NCBI GenBank assembly: GCA_936941155.1
Contig: CAKZJE010000034.1
Span: forward strand, 62,001 to 126,000
DNA: 64,000 nucleotides
Direction: 5' to 3'
DNA from: an uncultured Methylomonas sp.
Lineage (GTDB): Bacteria; Pseudomonadota; Gammaproteobacteria; Methylococcales; Methylomonadaceae
The notes beneath the pieces are model-generated. The model searched no databases. It was not told where the DNA came from and saw only the letters and a program-made list of their open reading frames with translations. Positions 19,165-28,039 of this stretch are shown in pieces. Each line of letters begins with the position of its first letter. Position 1 is the first letter of the stretch. Both the position numbers and the translations under genes were made by a program.

Positions 19165-19941
19165 GTGAACACCCTAACCACTTACGAATTTCCGCTGAAT
19201 GAACGAATGCGGGTTTTTATGCGCCTAGAACATCTTTTTACTCAGCTTAGACATTTCTTAAACGGAAATACTGCGTCAGATAGACGCATTGTGATGACGA
19301 CATTGATTGACGTATTGTCGATTTTTAGTCGTAACAATTTAAAATCAGAATTGCTGATAGAGATTGAGCGGCTTTCCAGAGTGCTTGGTACGCTTGCAAC
19401 AAGTTCCGGCGTTGATATTGAAAAACTGCACGACATGCTTACTCAATTGGAAAATACAAAAAAAAGTTTGTATGCCAGTAGTGGTAAAGTAGGGTCTCGC
19501 TTAATTGCGAATAATTTATTTCAAAGTGTCTCACAACGTAGCGCAATCCCCGGCGGCTGTTGTTCGTTTGATTTACCTGCTTTTCATTATTGGCTTTCTC
19601 AAGATGTAGCAATACAAGTAAAAGAATTAGATGAATGGACAAAACCCTTTTTGGAAATTCATGATGCGATAAATTTGGTGCTTAATATCATTCGCCAAAG
19701 TAATGATGCAAGACAAGAAATTGCTAAAGCGGGTTTTTTTCAATTATCGCTGCCTTTAGAGTTAAACGAGTCTGTGCAGTTATTAAGAGTACAAGTGGAA
19801 AAAAACACCCCTTATTTTGCAGAAATCAGTGGCGGGAAACACAGATTTACTGTGCGCTTTATGTCGTTGGGATTGGAAAGTGAGCGTTCAACTCAAACCA
19901 CTCACGATGTGCCTTTTTCTTTAACCTGTTGCCAGTTGTAA
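19165..19941 (+). CDS. zapD: Cell division protein ZapD
   Basis: 258 residues with a GTG start and AGGATA upstream. The opening [20 protein letters not shown] is the conserved start of ZapD (DUF1342, YacF). The central [17 protein letters not shown] is also typical. ZapD crosslinks FtsZ protofilaments at the Z ring. It is coupled to yacG by a TAATG overlap. Confidence 0.95.
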   Translation: MNTLTTYEFPLNERMRVFMRLEHLFTQLRHFLNGNTASDRRIVMTTLIDVLSIFSRNNLKSELLIEIERLSRVLGTLATSSGVDIEKLHDMLTQLENTKKSLYASSGKVGSRLIANNLFQSVSQRSAIPGGCCSFDLPAFHYWLSQDVAIQVKELDEWTKPFLEIHDAINLVLNIIRQSNDARQEIAKAGFFQLSLPLELNESVQLLRVQVEKNTPYFAEISGGKHRFTVRFMSLGLESERSTQTTHDVPFSLTCCQL

Positions 19942-20147
19942 TGTCCGCTTCTTCACAACCGCGCTTAGTCAAATGCCCTACCTGTGGAAAATCTGTCGCA
20001 TGGACAGCAGAGGAAAAGTTTAGACCTTTTTGCTGCGAACGCTGTCGCCTAATTGATTTAGGCGAATGGGTCATGGAAGAAAAAAAGATTGCTGGCGAAC
20101 CTGTGTTGCCAGAATTTGAGTCGATAACTGCTGAGTTGTGGCAATAA
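19941..20147 (+). CDS. yacG: DNA gyrase inhibitor / zinc-binding protein YacG
   Basis: 68 residues from the ATG overlapping the zapD stop. It has the four-Cys zinc site CPTCGK ... [13 protein letters not shown] characteristic of YacG, which binds GyrB and inhibits gyrase in E. coli. It ends 1 bp from the convergent parA-like gene, leaving no room for a dedicated terminator. Confidence 0.95.
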   Translation: MSASSQPRLVKCPTCGKSVAWTAEEKFRPFCCERCRLIDLGEWVMEEKKIAGEPVLPEFESITAELWQ

Positions 20148-20148
20148 A

Positions 20149-20907
20149 CTATTTTTGTTGATGACTTTGCAGATGCGGCAAAACTTCCTGCCAAAGTTGT
20201 TGATAAGCCTCAATCGCCCGCCCTTTAGTCGCATAACCTCCTAATGGCATTCTCTTAATGCCCATTTGTTCTATCTCACTGGAACATGGAATTCTTGCGC
20301 TCAGGATTTCAGGGTGTTGCGCCTGCATTTCTTCCATTAAGCTAATATGCAGTTTTTTTCGTCCATCGACCATTGAAAAAAATGGCAATAATTTCAATTT
20401 CTTAAGCTTACTCTCACTGATAAAACTTTTCAGTTGTTCTAAGGTTCTCAATGACAAAGTGGTAGGGATAACTGGCGACAACACCACATCAGCCGCTGCA
20501 AAAACCGCTTCAGATAACAAGGAAATACTGGGTGGGCAATCCAGAAAAATAAAGTCGTATTCTTTTTCCAAGGGCTGTAAAAGCTTTTGCAGTCTTTGCG
20601 TTGGTTTTTTTCCTGCGTCCAAAACTAAATCTAAGTTTCTAAAGGAAAAATCAGCCGGCAGCAAATGTAAATTATCAAAATCAGTGCCTTTTATTAACGG
20701 GTCTAACTCGGTTTTCCCTGCAATTAACTCTTTACTGCCGCCTTTGATTTTCGGCTTAATTCTAAAATAATAACTACTTGCTGCCTGCGGGTCTAAATCC
20801 CATACTAAGGTTTTATAACCACTTGCCGCTGCTAAAAAAGCCAAATTGACGGTCGTGGCAGTTTTTCCCACACCACCTTTAATTGTATAAGTAGCGATAA
20901 TCTTCAT
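20149..20907 (-). CDS. ParA/MinD-family ATPase
   Basis: 252 residues. Deviant Walker A KGGVGKTATT (about residues 10-19), Walker A' VWDLDPQAASSYYF (about 35-48) and Walker B FIFLDCPPS. No N-terminal helix-turn-helix and no ParB or parS is nearby, so it is an orphan, probably a positioning ATPase rather than the chromosomal ParA. Its Shine-Dalgarno AAGGAA overlaps the stop codon of the upstream CHAD gene (TAAGGAA), so the two are coupled. That pairing hints at a CHAD-related cargo such as polyphosphate, which is inference. Confidence 0.88.
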   Translation of the reverse strand: MKIIATYTIKGGVGKTATTVNLAFLAAASGYKTLVWDLDPQAASSYYFRIKPKIKGGSKELIAGKTELDPLIKGTDFDNLHLLPADFSFRNLDLVLDAGKKPTQRLQKLLQPLEKEYDFIFLDCPPSISLLSEAVFAAADVVLSPVIPTTLSLRTLEQLKSFISESKLKKLKLLPFFSMVDGRKKLHISLMEEMQAQHPEILSARIPCSSEIEQMGIKRMPLGGYATKGRAIEAYQQLWQEVLPHLQSHQQK

Positions 20908-20916
20908 TCAATTTCC

Positions 20917-22437
20917 TTAAGTTTTGCTAACAAACAATGATTTAAACAAGCTGCGGTTTCGTGTAGCCACAAAAACAGCATACTGTTTAGAGAAATGACT
21001 GCGAGCTTGACAGCTTTTGGCTTCCAGCATTTGTGCTAATGCCTCCATTGCGATAAAGGTTTGCTCAGGATAATCGCCTGCCATCATTTCGGTTTTAAAT
21101 TGCAGTAAGGCTTGTTCTTGCACCGCAGAATCTTGAAAATCACCGAGCAATTCTTGCAATTCTTTTAACGCTTTCAGCACGCTTTTAATATCTGTTTCAG
21201 GATAAAGGTTTTGAAAAAACTCAATTAAGTAGCGTAATTTTTTACAGCTTTTGCGTAAATCATGCAAAACCACTGGTGGCGACTGATTATTAATTGTAGA
21301 GCCTTGTTTTATCACGCGCTGATAGATTTTCCAAATACGGGCATTGGCAAATTCTTGGATAGAAAGCTTGTTGTCGATAGATTTGTCAGCTTTTTCCAAA
21401 TAATGTTCCCAGTCGATTAACGGCGTTAAATACTGTTTAGATTTTAGCTGCGCTGCTAATTCTTGCTGTGCGGTTTTATGCTTAAGCTGTAAAAATTCGC
21501 CTAAAGGATTCAAATCATCACGCATGGCAACAGGCAAGCTGGCTTTGTAATGTTCAAAGTTTAATAAATACACATCTAAATCGCGGGTTAAACTGGTGGT
21601 TTGTCCTAGCCATGCAAAATAGGCACTATAACGATTGGAAACTTCTTCGGATGCTAATGATTTAAACTGGCTTAATCCGGCACGAGTTTTGCGCACTGCC
21701 ACTCGAAAATCGTGTAAAAACTCAGTATCAGTCGCGTTAATAGCATCTTGCTCATTGAGTTTAATCACTTGCAGCAATTGTTTATAAATGGTTTTGATGG
21801 CTTTATGCGCGGGGGTATTAGGATCAAAATTTATATCCAGTTTTGCTGAATAATCACCCGGAAATCGTCCTTGCGCTTTTAACGCAGCGACTAACACCGG
21901 TTTTTTAACAACTTTTAACTCTAACGACTCAAGAAAAAACTCGCTTAATTGTGTGGCGGCTTTTTCATAGCCTTTGATTAACTCTAAACTCACGCGGTGT
22001 TTTAAAGATTCATATTCTTCAATGGTTAAACGCGCAATGGTTTTTTCGTCGTTATTAAGAATATTCAGATGGTAGCATTGCAGATTTAAACAACTCAGTT
22101 GCAGCATGGCACGCATTTCTAACAGCGGCAATAATTGTTGCACTAAAACCGGACTTGCAAAATCACTGGCAAAAACGGGCATGTTTTCAAGGTCAACACG
22201 GCTAATCAGCTGCTCGTTAGAATAGTTGCTGAGATTTAAATAAGAGAATTGTTTGGATTGATTTAGCTCACAAATTAAATCAGCATCGTAGAGTCGCCAG
22301 TCAAAGCTGTCATAAAAAGTTTTAACGGCGTAATACTGGGAGGTGAGTTGCAGAGGAAATTTTTTTGCGGTGCGGCTAATGAATTTTTCAATATTTAAAT
22401 TACTGGGTAGTTCAAAATGTACAGGTATTTCAGCCAT
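20917..22437 (-). CDS. CYTH-like / CHAD domain protein
   Basis: 506 residues. The first 200 residues look like a divergent CYTH (triphosphate tunnel) domain with strands such as FYDSFDWRLYDADLICEL and ARLTIEEY. Residues from about 215 form the helical CHAD domain: LHDFRVAVRKTRAGLSQF, LGQTTSLTRDLDVYL and LHDLRKSCKKLRYLIEFF, with the conserved His and basic residues that bind polyphosphate in known CHAD proteins. The final helix includes LKELQELLGDFQDS. It lies 9 bp upstream of the ParA-like gene and is probably co-translated with it. Likely role: a polyphosphate-associated protein. Loss of tunnel residues in the CYTH part is possible but not verified. Confidence 0.82.
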   Translation of the reverse strand: MAEIPVHFELPSNLNIEKFISRTAKKFPLQLTSQYYAVKTFYDSFDWRLYDADLICELNQSKQFSYLNLSNYSNEQLISRVDLENMPVFASDFASPVLVQQLLPLLEMRAMLQLSCLNLQCYHLNILNNDEKTIARLTIEEYESLKHRVSLELIKGYEKAATQLSEFFLESLELKVVKKPVLVAALKAQGRFPGDYSAKLDINFDPNTPAHKAIKTIYKQLLQVIKLNEQDAINATDTEFLHDFRVAVRKTRAGLSQFKSLASEEVSNRYSAYFAWLGQTTSLTRDLDVYLLNFEHYKASLPVAMRDDLNPLGEFLQLKHKTAQQELAAQLKSKQYLTPLIDWEHYLEKADKSIDNKLSIQEFANARIWKIYQRVIKQGSTINNQSPPVVLHDLRKSCKKLRYLIEFFQNLYPETDIKSVLKALKELQELLGDFQDSAVQEQALLQFKTEMMAGDYPEQTFIAMEALAQMLEAKSCQARSHFSKQYAVFVATRNRSLFKSLFVSKT

Positions 22438-22570
22438 AATGGGGGATAACTCTTAAAAGTTGTGTGTGAGTTATCTAAATTTAGTTGTAGAAATTTCTCT
22501 AAATTAAAAACTCGACTCAGGTTGGTTACAGTTACTATACAGCAGCAATATGACAAAATACAGACAAGGA

Positions 22571-23830
22571 TTAGTCGAGTAGGTATTCACGATAAAACTC
22601 ATTTAAATCAATATTGTAGTCGGATGCTCTAACGATTCTTTTTATTTTGTATGGTTTTTTATTTTTATCTAAATTTGTTTCAGCAAGATTCACTAACACA
22701 CTGGTGCGCGGCTGCTTATCTTCATCGAGCAAAAATACGACCTTGGGTTTTAATTTGTGATGCGGATTGGTTTCAATCACTACTGCCACTTCGCCATTAG
22801 TCATTTCAATCAGATTGCCGGGTGGATAAATACCAAGACAGTCAATAAACTTTACCGTCAACTCTGCGTCTAAATGCGTGCCGCCGTTTTGCGTCATAAT
22901 GCTGATAGCTTCCAAATGAGAGCGTCCTTTTTGATAAACGCGGTCGCTGGTGATGGCATCATACATGTCTACTATGGTGACCATCCGCGCATACGGAGTG
23001 ATTTTATCCGAACCTAATTTACGCGGATAACCTGTGCCATCGAGTCTTTCATGATGTGTATAAGCCACATCAATTGCACCGCCGTACATATTGCGGCTGG
23101 ACAATAAAATCTGCCAGCCTAAAGCGGCATGGCTGTTCATAATGGTTAATTCTTCAGGGGTTAATCGTCCGGGCTTGTTTAAAATTTCAATGGGAACTTT
23201 CATTTTTCCCATATCGTGCATCATGCCGCACATGCCTAAATTATTTAAGTCTGGTACAGAAAGACCAAGCTGTCTGCCAAGCGCAATTGCAAAAATAGCC
23301 ACGTTCATTGAATGTTGCGAAGTATACTCATCCCATCTTTTCAATTGTGTTAGCCACATCGCAGCATCGGGTGCTTTTACGATACTATCCACACAAGTTG
23401 CAACCACATCTTTGGCCAGCACCACATCAATACCTCTGCCTAAGCTCACTTCCTGCATAAAGCTTTTAACTACTGTGCTGACTTCTCTGTGTACTGCGCC
23501 TGCTGCGTGTATTTCTTGTTTTAAGCGAGCTTTGTCAGGGTTTGATTTTTTGACAGGCGTATTCTCTCTTGAAAACAGTATTTCTTTGCCTTTGGATTTA
23601 AGCACTGAAGATTGTTTTTTTACGTCAATAAAAACATACTCACACTGATCTTGCACTGCTTGAACATCGGCTTCATTTTTTAGTTCAAACCCTTGAAATA
23701 AAAAATTGGTATCCGTCCAAGGTCTGTCTAGCTCAGAAACATACATGCCTACTTGTAAATCACGCACATTAATTTTAGTGAGTTCGATAGAGACAGCATC
23801 GAAAATAAAAGCGTTTCTGGAATTTATCAT
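22571..23830 (-). CDS. HD-GYP cyclic di-GMP phosphodiesterase with DUF3391 N-terminus
   Basis: 419 residues. The N-terminal DUF3391 region shows VRDLQVGMYVSELDRPW (about 21-37). The HD-GYP domain shows HSMNVAIFAIALGRQL, the HD pair in MMHDMGKMKVP, NSHAALGWQIL, and HHERLDGTGYP, matching the metal-binding and GYP motifs of active c-di-GMP hydrolases. AAGGAGG lies about 12 bases before the ATG, a little far. A response-regulator diguanylate cyclase at 44068-45162 supplies the opposite activity in this window. Confidence 0.92.
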   Translation of the reverse strand: MINSRNAFIFDAVSIELTKINVRDLQVGMYVSELDRPWTDTNFLFQGFELKNEADVQAVQDQCEYVFIDVKKQSSVLKSKGKEILFSRENTPVKKSNPDKARLKQEIHAAGAVHREVSTVVKSFMQEVSLGRGIDVVLAKDVVATCVDSIVKAPDAAMWLTQLKRWDEYTSQHSMNVAIFAIALGRQLGLSVPDLNNLGMCGMMHDMGKMKVPIEILNKPGRLTPEELTIMNSHAALGWQILLSSRNMYGGAIDVAYTHHERLDGTGYPRKLGSDKITPYARMVTIVDMYDAITSDRVYQKGRSHLEAISIMTQNGGTHLDAELTVKFIDCLGIYPPGNLIEMTNGEVAVVIETNPHHKLKPKVVFLLDEDKQPRTSVLVNLAETNLDKNKKPYKIKRIVRASDYNIDLNEFYREYLLD

Positions 23831-23865
23831 GATAGTCCTGAGCCTCCTTTTAGCAATAAAATGAC

Positions 23866-25356
23866 TTATGTTCTTCTGCTGATTCCTAGCAGAGCAATCA
23901 ATAATAGGGTTAAAAAAATAATGATGTTTTTATCCCCAAGTCTGCTGTAAGGCGTTGCTCCTGACATGGGAAAAATAGTGCCGGTAATACTCACTGTTTC
24001 AAAGAGTGGTGCTTGTTTCATAACTTTGCCATTTGGGGCAATAATGGCTGTTGCGCCGGTATTGGTTGAGCGCAACAAATAGCGTCCGGTTTCAATGGCG
24101 CGCATTCGCGCCATTTGCAAATGCTGGTAGGGTTCAAAAGAGCGACCAAACCAACCGTCATTGCTTAAATTCACCAAATAAGCCGCTTGATTTATTTGAT
24201 TAATGGCTTCACTGCCAAACGCATCTTCATAACAAATGGAGGTGATAAACGGATAACCTGCTGCGGTGAGCAAAGGTTGGTTATCTCCACCGGGGGTAAA
24301 ATCATCTAAGCGAATACCGATGTTATCTAACACCCATGTTGATAAGGGTTTTAATGGCATATATTCGCCAAAGGGTAATAAATGGTTTTTTCGATACAAT
24401 CCGCGTTTTTTCCCTAATACTAATGCAGAATTAAAAACTGCGCCAGTTTCATTGTTTTTCTCTAATAAACTGACGATTAAATCGGTATGATGAGCGATAG
24501 CTTGGCGTTCTAGCGGGATTAAAAAATGTTCATCTACGCGCGATAAATAAGTTGGGATAGAAGTTTCTGGCCACACAATCACTTGAGAATCCCAATGGCT
24601 ATAGGTCATTTGCTGATAGGTTAATAAGGTTTTCAGCAACCTATCTTCTTGCCATTTTTCATCTTGACCGATATTGCCTTGAACCAATGTTGCTTGAATC
24701 GGTGCGCCTGCTTTTGTTGTCCATTCAATATGTTTGAGCAAACAGCCACTGATGATTAATAGAACAATCGTTGTCGATAACAGAAGGTATTGGCGTTTAA
24801 AATAGAGCATATCAGAAAACGCTGCGGCGGTGAATGCGTATAAAAAACCCGTGCCGTACACACCAAACAGCGGCATAAAGCCCGCGTAAGGGCTGTCAAT
24901 TTGACTGTAAGCAACTTGCAGCCAAGGAAAACCATTCAATAGCCAATAGCCACGCACATATTCAATTAATATCCATATTAAAGGTGTTAAACCCAGCAAA
25001 AAACGTTGGTGGGTGAGGTGCGATAATCTAACAGATAAATATCCTGCCAATGCTGGAAATAACGCCCAAAATGCCGCGAATGATTCTGATAATAAAGCAG
25101 AAGCAAATACAGAGGCATGTCCGTAAAAATAAATACTGACAAAAACCCATGTTACCCCTAAGCTAAACATGCCTAAACCAAAGCAATAGCCACGAATGGC
25201 GGCTTGTAGCGGTGTGCAATTTAACCATGAATAAAACAGAAAGCTTAAAGATAGTAGAGCTAGATATGAATAACTCACAGGGGCAAAAGACAATGTTAAT
25301 AACATGCCTGCGAATAAGCTGAGTAATGCCCAGCTCAGATTAGATAAATTATTCAT
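23866..25356 (-). CDS. lnt: Apolipoprotein N-acyltransferase
   Basis: 496 residues. About six N-terminal membrane helices precede a nitrilase-like periplasmic domain with the Glu-Lys-Cys triad: VIVWPETSIP (Glu), KNHLLPFGEYMPL (Lys) and SICYEDAFG (Cys). The enzyme adds the third acyl chain to lipoproteins at the periplasmic face. The usual partner corC/ybeX is not adjacent here. Confidence 0.95.
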   Translation of the reverse strand: MNNLSNLSWALLSLFAGMLLTLSFAPVSYSYLALLSLSFLFYSWLNCTPLQAAIRGYCFGLGMFSLGVTWVFVSIYFYGHASVFASALLSESFAAFWALFPALAGYLSVRLSHLTHQRFLLGLTPLIWILIEYVRGYWLLNGFPWLQVAYSQIDSPYAGFMPLFGVYGTGFLYAFTAAAFSDMLYFKRQYLLLSTTIVLLIISGCLLKHIEWTTKAGAPIQATLVQGNIGQDEKWQEDRLLKTLLTYQQMTYSHWDSQVIVWPETSIPTYLSRVDEHFLIPLERQAIAHHTDLIVSLLEKNNETGAVFNSALVLGKKRGLYRKNHLLPFGEYMPLKPLSTWVLDNIGIRLDDFTPGGDNQPLLTAAGYPFITSICYEDAFGSEAINQINQAAYLVNLSNDGWFGRSFEPYQHLQMARMRAIETGRYLLRSTNTGATAIIAPNGKVMKQAPLFETVSITGTIFPMSGATPYSRLGDKNIIIFLTLLLIALLGISRRT

Positions 25357-25534
25357 AGAGTGACAGGTTACAAAGTCATAAAAAGAGTGCCATGATAGCT
25401 AACCTTAAATTTAACGCAACTTTCTTGGTTGTGATTTGCAGCAGGCTTTAACTCAGTTACAATAGTCTTTCAGTAACCCTTTGAATACACTTATTTTTTA
25501 TCACATTAATAATTAAAATAGAGAGAGAGAAGCG

Positions 25535-25987
25535 ATGAAAAAATATTTAAAAACCTTGTTAGCAAGCGTGGCTATTATTTTTGCGAATAATGCAATGGCT
25601 TATGATCCCGGTGCGACTCAAGAAGCTTGTAAAAAACCTAAATTTAGCACTTTTTCGTTGCCTGAGTTTAATGCGCCGACCAAAGCTGAAGTGCCAGCAG
25701 AGTCTGAGTTTTCGTTTGTGATTTCTAATTGGATTGACCCGACAACGATTAAATTAACGGCAAAAAAGAAACCGCTTCCTTTTACTGTGACTGATAAAAA
25801 TAGCTTTTTTTTGGTGACTGCGAAATTGCCGGCGGAATATACAGGTCAATTTGTGCGGCTGGATGTGCAGGTTCATGCAAAGTTGGGGTGTAAAGGTTTG
25901 GATGGTTGGTTAGTGAAAGTGGCTGCAAAACCTGTCGAAGCAAAACCTGTGGAAGCAACACCCGCAGAAGCAAAACCGGCTGAATAA
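25535..25987 (+). CDS. Small secreted protein of unknown function
   Basis: 150 residues with a good signal peptide (MKKYLKTLLASVAIIFANNAMA, cleavage after AMA at about residue 22). The mature part has two cysteines (EACKK, LGCKG) that could pair and reads as an all-beta domain. The last 22 residues are a low-complexity run of AKPVE/ATPAE units, apparently expanded by short repeats. A GAGAGAGAG tract upstream may serve as ribosome binding site. I do not recognise the family. Confidence 0.65.
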   Translation: MKKYLKTLLASVAIIFANNAMAYDPGATQEACKKPKFSTFSLPEFNAPTKAEVPAESEFSFVISNWIDPTTIKLTAKKKPLPFTVTDKNSFFLVTAKLPAEYTGQFVRLDVQVHAKLGCKGLDGWLVKVAAKPVEAKPVEATPAEAKPAE

Positions 25988-26006
25988 GATATTTTTTAGG
26001 GCTTTT

Positions 26007-26033
26007 CGTTCCCACCTTTGGTGTGTGGGAACG
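26007..26033. repeat. Hairpin CGTTCCCAC...GTGGGAACG
   Basis: A perfect 9-bp stem lies downstream of the secreted protein gene. No T run follows on the plus strand, so it is more likely a dispersed palindrome than a strong terminator. Confidence 0.5.
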
Positions 26034-26076
26034 GCAATTAAAATTAACGTGATAGGGATGCGCTAATTGTTAATTT

Positions 26077-26109
26077 ATAGGATGCTGCTGACGTAAGGAA
26101 GCGCATCAT
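26077..26109 (+). repeat. REP element, downstream copy at the RAYT gene
   Basis: ATAGGATGCTGCTGACGTAA continuing into GGAAGCGCATCAT; the outer GGATGC and GCGCATC parts are complementary. It overlaps the stop codon of the RAYT gene. The same sequence, diverged and in inverted orientation, lies upstream of the gene at 26664-26695. Confidence 0.7.
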
Positions 26110-26642
26110 TCACGCTCTCCCATTTCACTATTGAAATCCTCGTTACATTCCCATGTCGGCGGATAAATTCCCTGCCTGACAAACTTATGAAAACTCGAAT
26201 AAGGCCAATCAATAACCCGATTCACTTTTCCATGTTTTACCGGATTCCAATGAATATAATCAATGTGATGATTGACATCGGTTTGGCTTGTTAATAAATG
26301 CGCCCAAAACCGTCTCTGCCAAATCCCGCGTTCCCGCCGTTTTTGCCGACTTAATGAAATTCGTTCATTTTTATTAAGACCGCGAGAAAAATAACCTTTT
26401 AATAAATTCCATCGTGTGGAAAAATCGCAATCATTTTCTGGCAATTTCCAAATGCAATGTAAATGCTCCGGCATAATAACAATAGCGATTATTTCAAATG
26501 GTTTTCTGTTTTTAACGTAATAAAAAGCTTCTCTTAATAGTTCAATATTCTCAATTAATAGCGAACTATTTTTACGTTCTGCTAAATTAACCGTAAAAAA
26601 CCATGTTGCCCCAGGTGTGTAAAAACGTCGGTAATGAGTCAT
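26106..26642 (-). CDS. REP-associated tyrosine transposase (RAYT, Y1_Tnp family)
   Basis: 178 residues. MTHYRRFYTPGATWFFTVNL is the typical start. IVIMPEHLHCIWKLP contains the His-x-His metal site of HUH/Y1 enzymes. GIWQRRFWAHLL and YIHWNPVKHG, containing the candidate region for the nucleophile Tyr, follow. RAYTs act on single-stranded REP sequences; two REP-like palindromes flank this gene in inverted orientation, which supports the call. It sits against the broken 5' end of a pilin-like gene. Confidence 0.9.
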   Translation of the reverse strand: MTHYRRFYTPGATWFFTVNLAERKNSSLLIENIELLREAFYYVKNRKPFEIIAIVIMPEHLHCIWKLPENDCDFSTRWNLLKGYFSRGLNKNERISLSRQKRRERGIWQRRFWAHLLTSQTDVNHHIDYIHWNPVKHGKVNRVIDWPYSSFHKFVRQGIYPPTWECNEDFNSEMGERE

Positions 26643-26663
26643 TGGTTATTTATTAAGCATTGT

Positions 26664-26695
26664 TGATGCGCCTCCCTTCGTTCGGCACATCCTAT
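26664..26695 (-). repeat. REP element, upstream copy at the RAYT gene
   Basis: On the minus strand this reads ATAGGATGTGCCGAACGAAG and then GGAGGCGCATCA, aligning with the copy at 26077-26109. The two copies bracket the transposase gene in inverted orientation. Confidence 0.7.
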
Positions 26696-26799
26696 TTTGA
26701 ATTGTTTTTTATAAATTTGTTTTTATAGAAAACAACTCTATTTCGTTAGAATTAAGCGCATCTTATCGAGTTGGAATCAAACAAGCAATTGCGCAATGT

Positions 26800-27648
26800 T
26801 TGAAAGATAATGGCGGAATTGCACTGAATCGTTGTGATAGCGCAGGTGCTGATGCCAATTCAACCTTAGGTAAATATGGCATACTTCAAAATGGTTTAAG
26901 TACGATGAATAGTGCTGTTAATGCTGAAACAAAAGTTTCTATAAGCACTCAGTATGGAGCTGATGTTAATACGATGGTTTCCATTGACATCACAGAGCTT
27001 TCTTATTCTTTGGGCATAGGCAAGTTGGGTGGATGCTCTTTCCATTTAGTGCCAACTGTACAAGGAGGAGCAGCGGGTACGATTGTTTGGCAAGTGTTGG
27101 CTAAACATGCGGACGCGCCAGCTATAGATGATGCGAGTTGCACCTCCCTTGTAAAAGGCGCACAAGGAGCAAGCTGGACAACACTCAACGGTAGTAGCGG
27201 CTATGTTTTCCCAGAAGTCTTCCGTAAAAAATGGGTAACAGCACTGACAACATTACCAAGCATCAAACAGGCAATCACTCGCTGTTTAATCTACAACGCA
27301 GGCGACAAAACACAGTGCGATAGCGTTTTAATCGTGAAAGATAAGTTGCAAAAATATGGCAGCAGTTCCTTACCTGCGGGAACAGGAAGCTCCGATGGTG
27401 CAACAGCAAGCGATAGCAGAGCGAATTGGATTTCAATGAAGATGGGCAATGCCGGCGCATCCGATGCAGCCATTGTTATACAAGGCGGCTCACAGCTTGC
27501 AGATTGCAAAGTCACCGTACAACCCAGTTATGACGCAGGCGCAAAATATGTGAAATGGTCTGTTTTTGCACAAGCAACAAACACTTTAGCCGATAATGCA
27601 AAATGCGCTTCATATATTAATGGCGCAATAGCGAGCGCACCGATTTAA
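26800..27648 (+). CDS. Pilin-like protein with duplicated C-terminal domain, 5'-truncated
   Basis: 282 residues from a TTG. Homology clearly begins earlier: the frame is open back to 26701 and encodes SASYRVGIKQAIAQCLKDNG, the middle of a type IV pilin-like sequence, but the hydrophobic N-terminal helix and leader are absent. The protein holds two copies of one domain. Each has IKQAI(A/T)xCL, a C, then C(S/K)(F/V)xxxP ... GxxxxxxW(Q/S)VxA ... A(D/S)xAxC(A/T)S and GA. The loss of the 5' part abuts the RAYT/REP element. It is probably a pseudogene or relic unless expressed as a soluble fragment. Its 3' end and terminator recur at 40534-40691. Confidence 0.55.
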   Translation: MKDNGGIALNRCDSAGADANSTLGKYGILQNGLSTMNSAVNAETKVSISTQYGADVNTMVSIDITELSYSLGIGKLGGCSFHLVPTVQGGAAGTIVWQVLAKHADAPAIDDASCTSLVKGAQGASWTTLNGSSGYVFPEVFRKKWVTALTTLPSIKQAITRCLIYNAGDKTQCDSVLIVKDKLQKYGSSSLPAGTGSSDGATASDSRANWISMKMGNAGASDAAIVIQGGSQLADCKVTVQPSYDAGAKYVKWSVFAQATNTLADNAKCASYINGAIASAPI

Positions 27649-27675
27649 GTTTTTCCTACAGTTTATAAACGTGCG

Positions 27676-27708
27676 ACGGATAACGGTTTTTTAAAAATAG
27701 TTATCCGT
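27676..27708 (+). terminator. Intrinsic terminator of the pilin-like gene
   Basis: ACGGATAAC ... GTTATCCGT stem followed by eight or more T. The same terminator, diverged, ends the gene fragment at 40534-40632. Confidence 0.9.
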
Positions 27709-27739
27709 TTTTTTTTGCCTGCCAAAAGCAGAGAAGATA

Positions 27740-28039
27740 AATTTTCAGGTATAAAAACCTTTCAGGTCTCAAAGACCTGAAAGGTTTGAGTGAAAAATTT
27801 TCAAGACGACCGGTCGTTTTATAAATTTCACAGCATTCTTAAGTTAAATTATTTCGCAAAAGGTTGCTTGCTATTCTTTAAAGCAGTTTAAAATGCAAAA
27901 AAACTATTTAAGTACCTGAACAAAAGTTTTAAAGGATAGGTAGGTTCGGATTTACCCGAACAATGCGAATTAATTCGCACTTACAAAAAATGGCTTAAAA
28001 TAAAAATTAAATATTACAACGAGTTAAGGGTGGTGAGGC
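27740..28039. repeat. Intergenic region upstream of tpsB with composite dispersed repeat
   Basis: No gene seen. It contains a 33-bp hairpin at 27755-27787 (AAACCTTTCAGGTCT / AGACCTGAAAGGTTT), then AATTTTCAAG and the palindrome ACGACCGGTCGT at 27806-27817. This composite unit recurs at 43770-43930 and 63317-63495. Two further hairpins, GTTCGG/CCGAAC (27944-27961) and TGCGAAT/ATTCGCA (27964-27979), resemble the GTAGG-GCGAATTCATTCGC repeats at 41331 and 43983. The tpsB promoter must lie here, but I cannot place it. Confidence 0.7.

Noticed and set aside
20149-20907. Chromosome partition gene parA
   Set aside because: No parB, parS or gidAB neighbourhood; it is coupled to a CHAD gene instead, so it is treated as an orphan positioning ATPase.
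27806-27817. ACGACCGGTCGT as a TetR-type operator controlling tpsB
   Set aside because: The same palindrome sits in composite repeats next to unrelated genes (43868, 43901, 63460), so a repeat-family origin is more likely than specific tpsB control.
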